A stretch of DNA of 64,000 nt from Flavobacteriales bacterium (GTDB lineage Bacteria > Bacteroidota > Bacteroidia > Flavobacteriales_D > Sanyastnellaceae): contig JAIXWX010000022.1 of assembly GCA_027491075.1 (NCBI GenBank), positions 186,001 through 250,000 of the forward strand. The letters are read 5' to 3'. Numbering within the stretch: the first letter of the stretch is position 1; the number at the start of each line of letters is the position of its first letter. Positions 62,522 to 64,000 of the stretch are shown piece by piece. Under the pieces are notes generated by a model. That model saw only the letters and a program-made list of their open reading frames with translations, was not told the origin of the DNA and made no database searches. A program made the position numbers and the translations under genes.

Positions 62522-64000
62522 TTATCTGGTAAAGAGTATTTCTCTCATTTTTGGTAGCGGCCAATTCTCATCGTCTACAATCATTTCCAAAGCATCCGCA
62601 TTATCCCTGATTTCATCCATTAAAGGCTTAACTTTCAGAGAGTAACCTTCTGCTTGCTTTTCCACATCCAACTTCGAAAGTTTATTTCTCTCCAGATTGA
62701 TCTTATCAATGGCTGATTTCATGGCGTTCACATTACCACTTATTTCTTTGATGAGATCCACTTGAGTTTTAGTCGCTGCTTTCGCCTCGGCAGCTCCAAG
62801 CACGTCTTTTAAGCCCAACACGTTTTCGACCAAACGACTTTGATATGACAAAGCCGAAGGAAGAATGTGGTTCATAGCAATATCTACTGTAACCCTCGCT
62901 TCAATCTCACGTCGACGGATATAGTTCTCTACTTCGATCTCATATCTCGCGTGTACTTCCTCAGGAGTAAGAACATTCAAACGATCAAACATCTCTTGAA
63001 CTTTCTTCTGTTTCCACACCTTTAGAGCACTTGGTGTGTCCTTCATATTGCTTAGACCACGCTTAGCGGCTTCTTTGACCCAATCATCGGAGTAGCCATT
63101 TCCTTCAAAACGAATGGCCTTGCTCATTTTGATTAATCGTTGCAATTCTTTCAGAATGGCCTCATCCTTATCATCACCCTTTTCGATGCGTGCATCCACA
63201 TCCTTTTTGAATTGATGTAAACGGTTCGCAACGATGGTATTCAAAACAATCATTGCATTTGCGCAATTCGCAGAAGAACCCACGGCGCGGAACTCAAACT
63301 TGTTTCCTGTAAATGCAAATGGGGAGGTTCTATTTCTATCCGTATTGTCTAAAAATACTTGAGGTAATTTTCCGATGTTCAACTTGAGAACGGTTTTATC
63401 CTCTGGAGTCATTTTACCAGCTTTGATATTTTTCTCCAAATCATCCAACATCGCACTCAGTTGTTCACCAAGGAACACCGACATGATCGCCGGTGGAGCT
63501 TCGTTGGCTCCAAGTCGATGATCATTACCTACCGAAGCAATAGATGCTCTTAGCACGTCCGCATTCTCATAGATCGCTGCAATGGTATTCACCAAGAACG
63601 TCAGGAACTGCATATTGCTTTTCGGATTTTTTCCAGGCTTAAGCAGATTGACCCCTGTATTGGTACTCAACGACCAGTTGTTGTGCTTTCCACTGCCGTT
63701 GATTCCTTCAAAAGGTTTTTCATGCAATAGAACTCGGAAATTGTGTTTACGAGCTGTTTTCTCTAGCACGTCCATCACCAATTGATTGTGGTCGTTGGCC
63801 AAGTTAGCCTCTTCAAACATGGGAGCCAACTCAAACTGGTTTGGTGCGACTTCGTTGTGACGTGTTGTTACAGGAATCCCCAAAAGATGCGCTTCGTATT
63901 CGAAGTCTTGCATGTAGGCAAGGACACGCTCCGGTATTGAACCAAAATAATGGTCTTCCAGTTGCTGGCCTTTGGCTGGGCGCGCTCCAAACAACGCTCT
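62522..64000 (-). CDS. glnN: Glutamine synthetase type III (5' end off the window)
   Basis: ATP-dependent assimilation of ammonia into glutamine. The visible 493 codons are the C-terminal two thirds of a GSIII enzyme of about 720-730 aa. The frame is open to the window edge (RALFGARPAKGQQLEDHYFG). Key segments are RHNEVAPNQFELAPMFEEAN, LLHEKPFEGINGSGKHNNWS (ammonium and ATP site, with the catalytic Glu), GNDHRLGANEAPPAI and NRTSPFAFTGNKFEFRAVGS. The long helical GSIII-specific tail ends in PKMREILFTR. Type III enzymes are typical of Bacteroidota and some cyanobacteria. A terminator follows. Confidence 0.96.
   Translation of the reverse strand, partial: RALFGARPAKGQQLEDHYFGSIPERVLAYMQDFEYEAHLLGIPVTTRHNEVAPNQFELAPMFEEANLANDHNQLVMDVLEKTARKHNFRVLLHEKPFEGINGSGKHNNWSLSTNTGVNLLKPGKNPKSNMQFLTFLVNTIAAIYENADVLRASIASVGNDHRLGANEAPPAIMSVFLGEQLSAMLDDLEKNIKAGKMTPEDKTVLKLNIGKLPQVFLDNTDRNRTSPFAFTGNKFEFRAVGSSANCANAMIVLNTIVANRLHQFKKDVDARIEKGDDKDEAILKELQRLIKMSKAIRFEGNGYSDDWVKEAAKRGLSNMKDTPSALKVWKQKKVQEMFDRLNVLTPEEVHARYEIEVENYIRRREIEARVTVDIAMNHILPSALSYQSRLVENVLGLKDVLGAAEAKAATKTQVDLIKEISGNVNAMKSAIDKINLERNKLSKLDVEKQAEGYSLKVKPLMDEIRDNADALEMIVDDENWPLPKMREILFTR

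Overview
The window is chromosomal DNA of a member of the Bacteroidota, most likely the order Flavobacteriales. The evidence is: several secreted proteins ending in type IX secretion (T9SS) type A sorting domains; promoters of the Bacteroidota type (TTG, about 19 bp, TAnnTTTG) with almost no Shine-Dalgarno sequences; a type III glutamine synthetase; a PorE-like OmpA protein; a carboxypeptidase-regulatory-domain TonB receptor; and a hybrid two-component regulator ending in an AraC helix-turn-helix. No rRNA operon, CRISPR array, prophage or intact insertion sequence was seen.

Layout. 1-5.7 kb: a 3'-truncated TonB receptor, divergent from a GT9-GT4 glycosyltransferase pair that converges on dnaX. 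dnaX is split by an A10 run, so the zero frame gives a 360-residue gamma-like product and a -1 shift is needed for the 566-residue tau form. 5.8-11.7 kb: sodium:amino-acid symporter, HhH protein, apt, acyl-CoA dehydrogenase, rpsU, xerC, hpf. 11.8-25.1 kb: the information-processing core, tRNA-Thr/Tyr/Gly/Thr-tuf, tRNA-Trp-secE-nusG-rplKAJL-rpoBC, with a structured leader before rplK and a hairpin between rplL and rpoB. 25.1-30.3 kb: a T9SS-exported SGNH hydrolase, a large TPR protein and the pseudokinase AMPylase SelO.

30.25-30.78 kb is the only gene-free stretch over 300 bp. It holds a decayed T9SS sorting domain, a folded repeat-like element and a minus-strand terminator. 30.8-40.4 kb is a minus-strand block: surface lipoprotein subtilase, hybrid histidine kinase/AraC regulator (start and stop codons overlapping, TGATG), then a 1815-residue lectin/LamG adhesin with a palindrome in its upstream gap. 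40.5-43.8 kb: a stand-alone LysR-type DNA-binding domain, an exported serine hydrolase and isocitrate dehydrogenase, whose upstream region has two matching TATGGA-N5-TCCAT sites. 44.0-53.5 kb: an AlbA_2/Schlafen-type ATPase (probable accessory gene), a sialate O-acetylesterase, and a tightly packed envelope run (acyltransferase 3, nhaA, two GT2 enzymes, a GT-C membrane protein). 53.5-64 kb, minus strand: tex, a second exported serine hydrolase, pyrF, prfA, purM, the PorE-like OmpA protein, and 5'-truncated glnN.

The most notable signals are the dnaX slippage site with its downstream hairpin, terminators fused to the promoter or start of the next gene (hpf/tRNA, PorE-like/purM, rpsU/xerC), a recurrent TAnnTTCG variant of the -7 box often 4-7 nt from the start codon (predicting leaderless mRNAs), the subtilase-regulator-adhesin block, and the solo LysR domain. 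All functional calls come from reading motifs and domain order; no database search was run.
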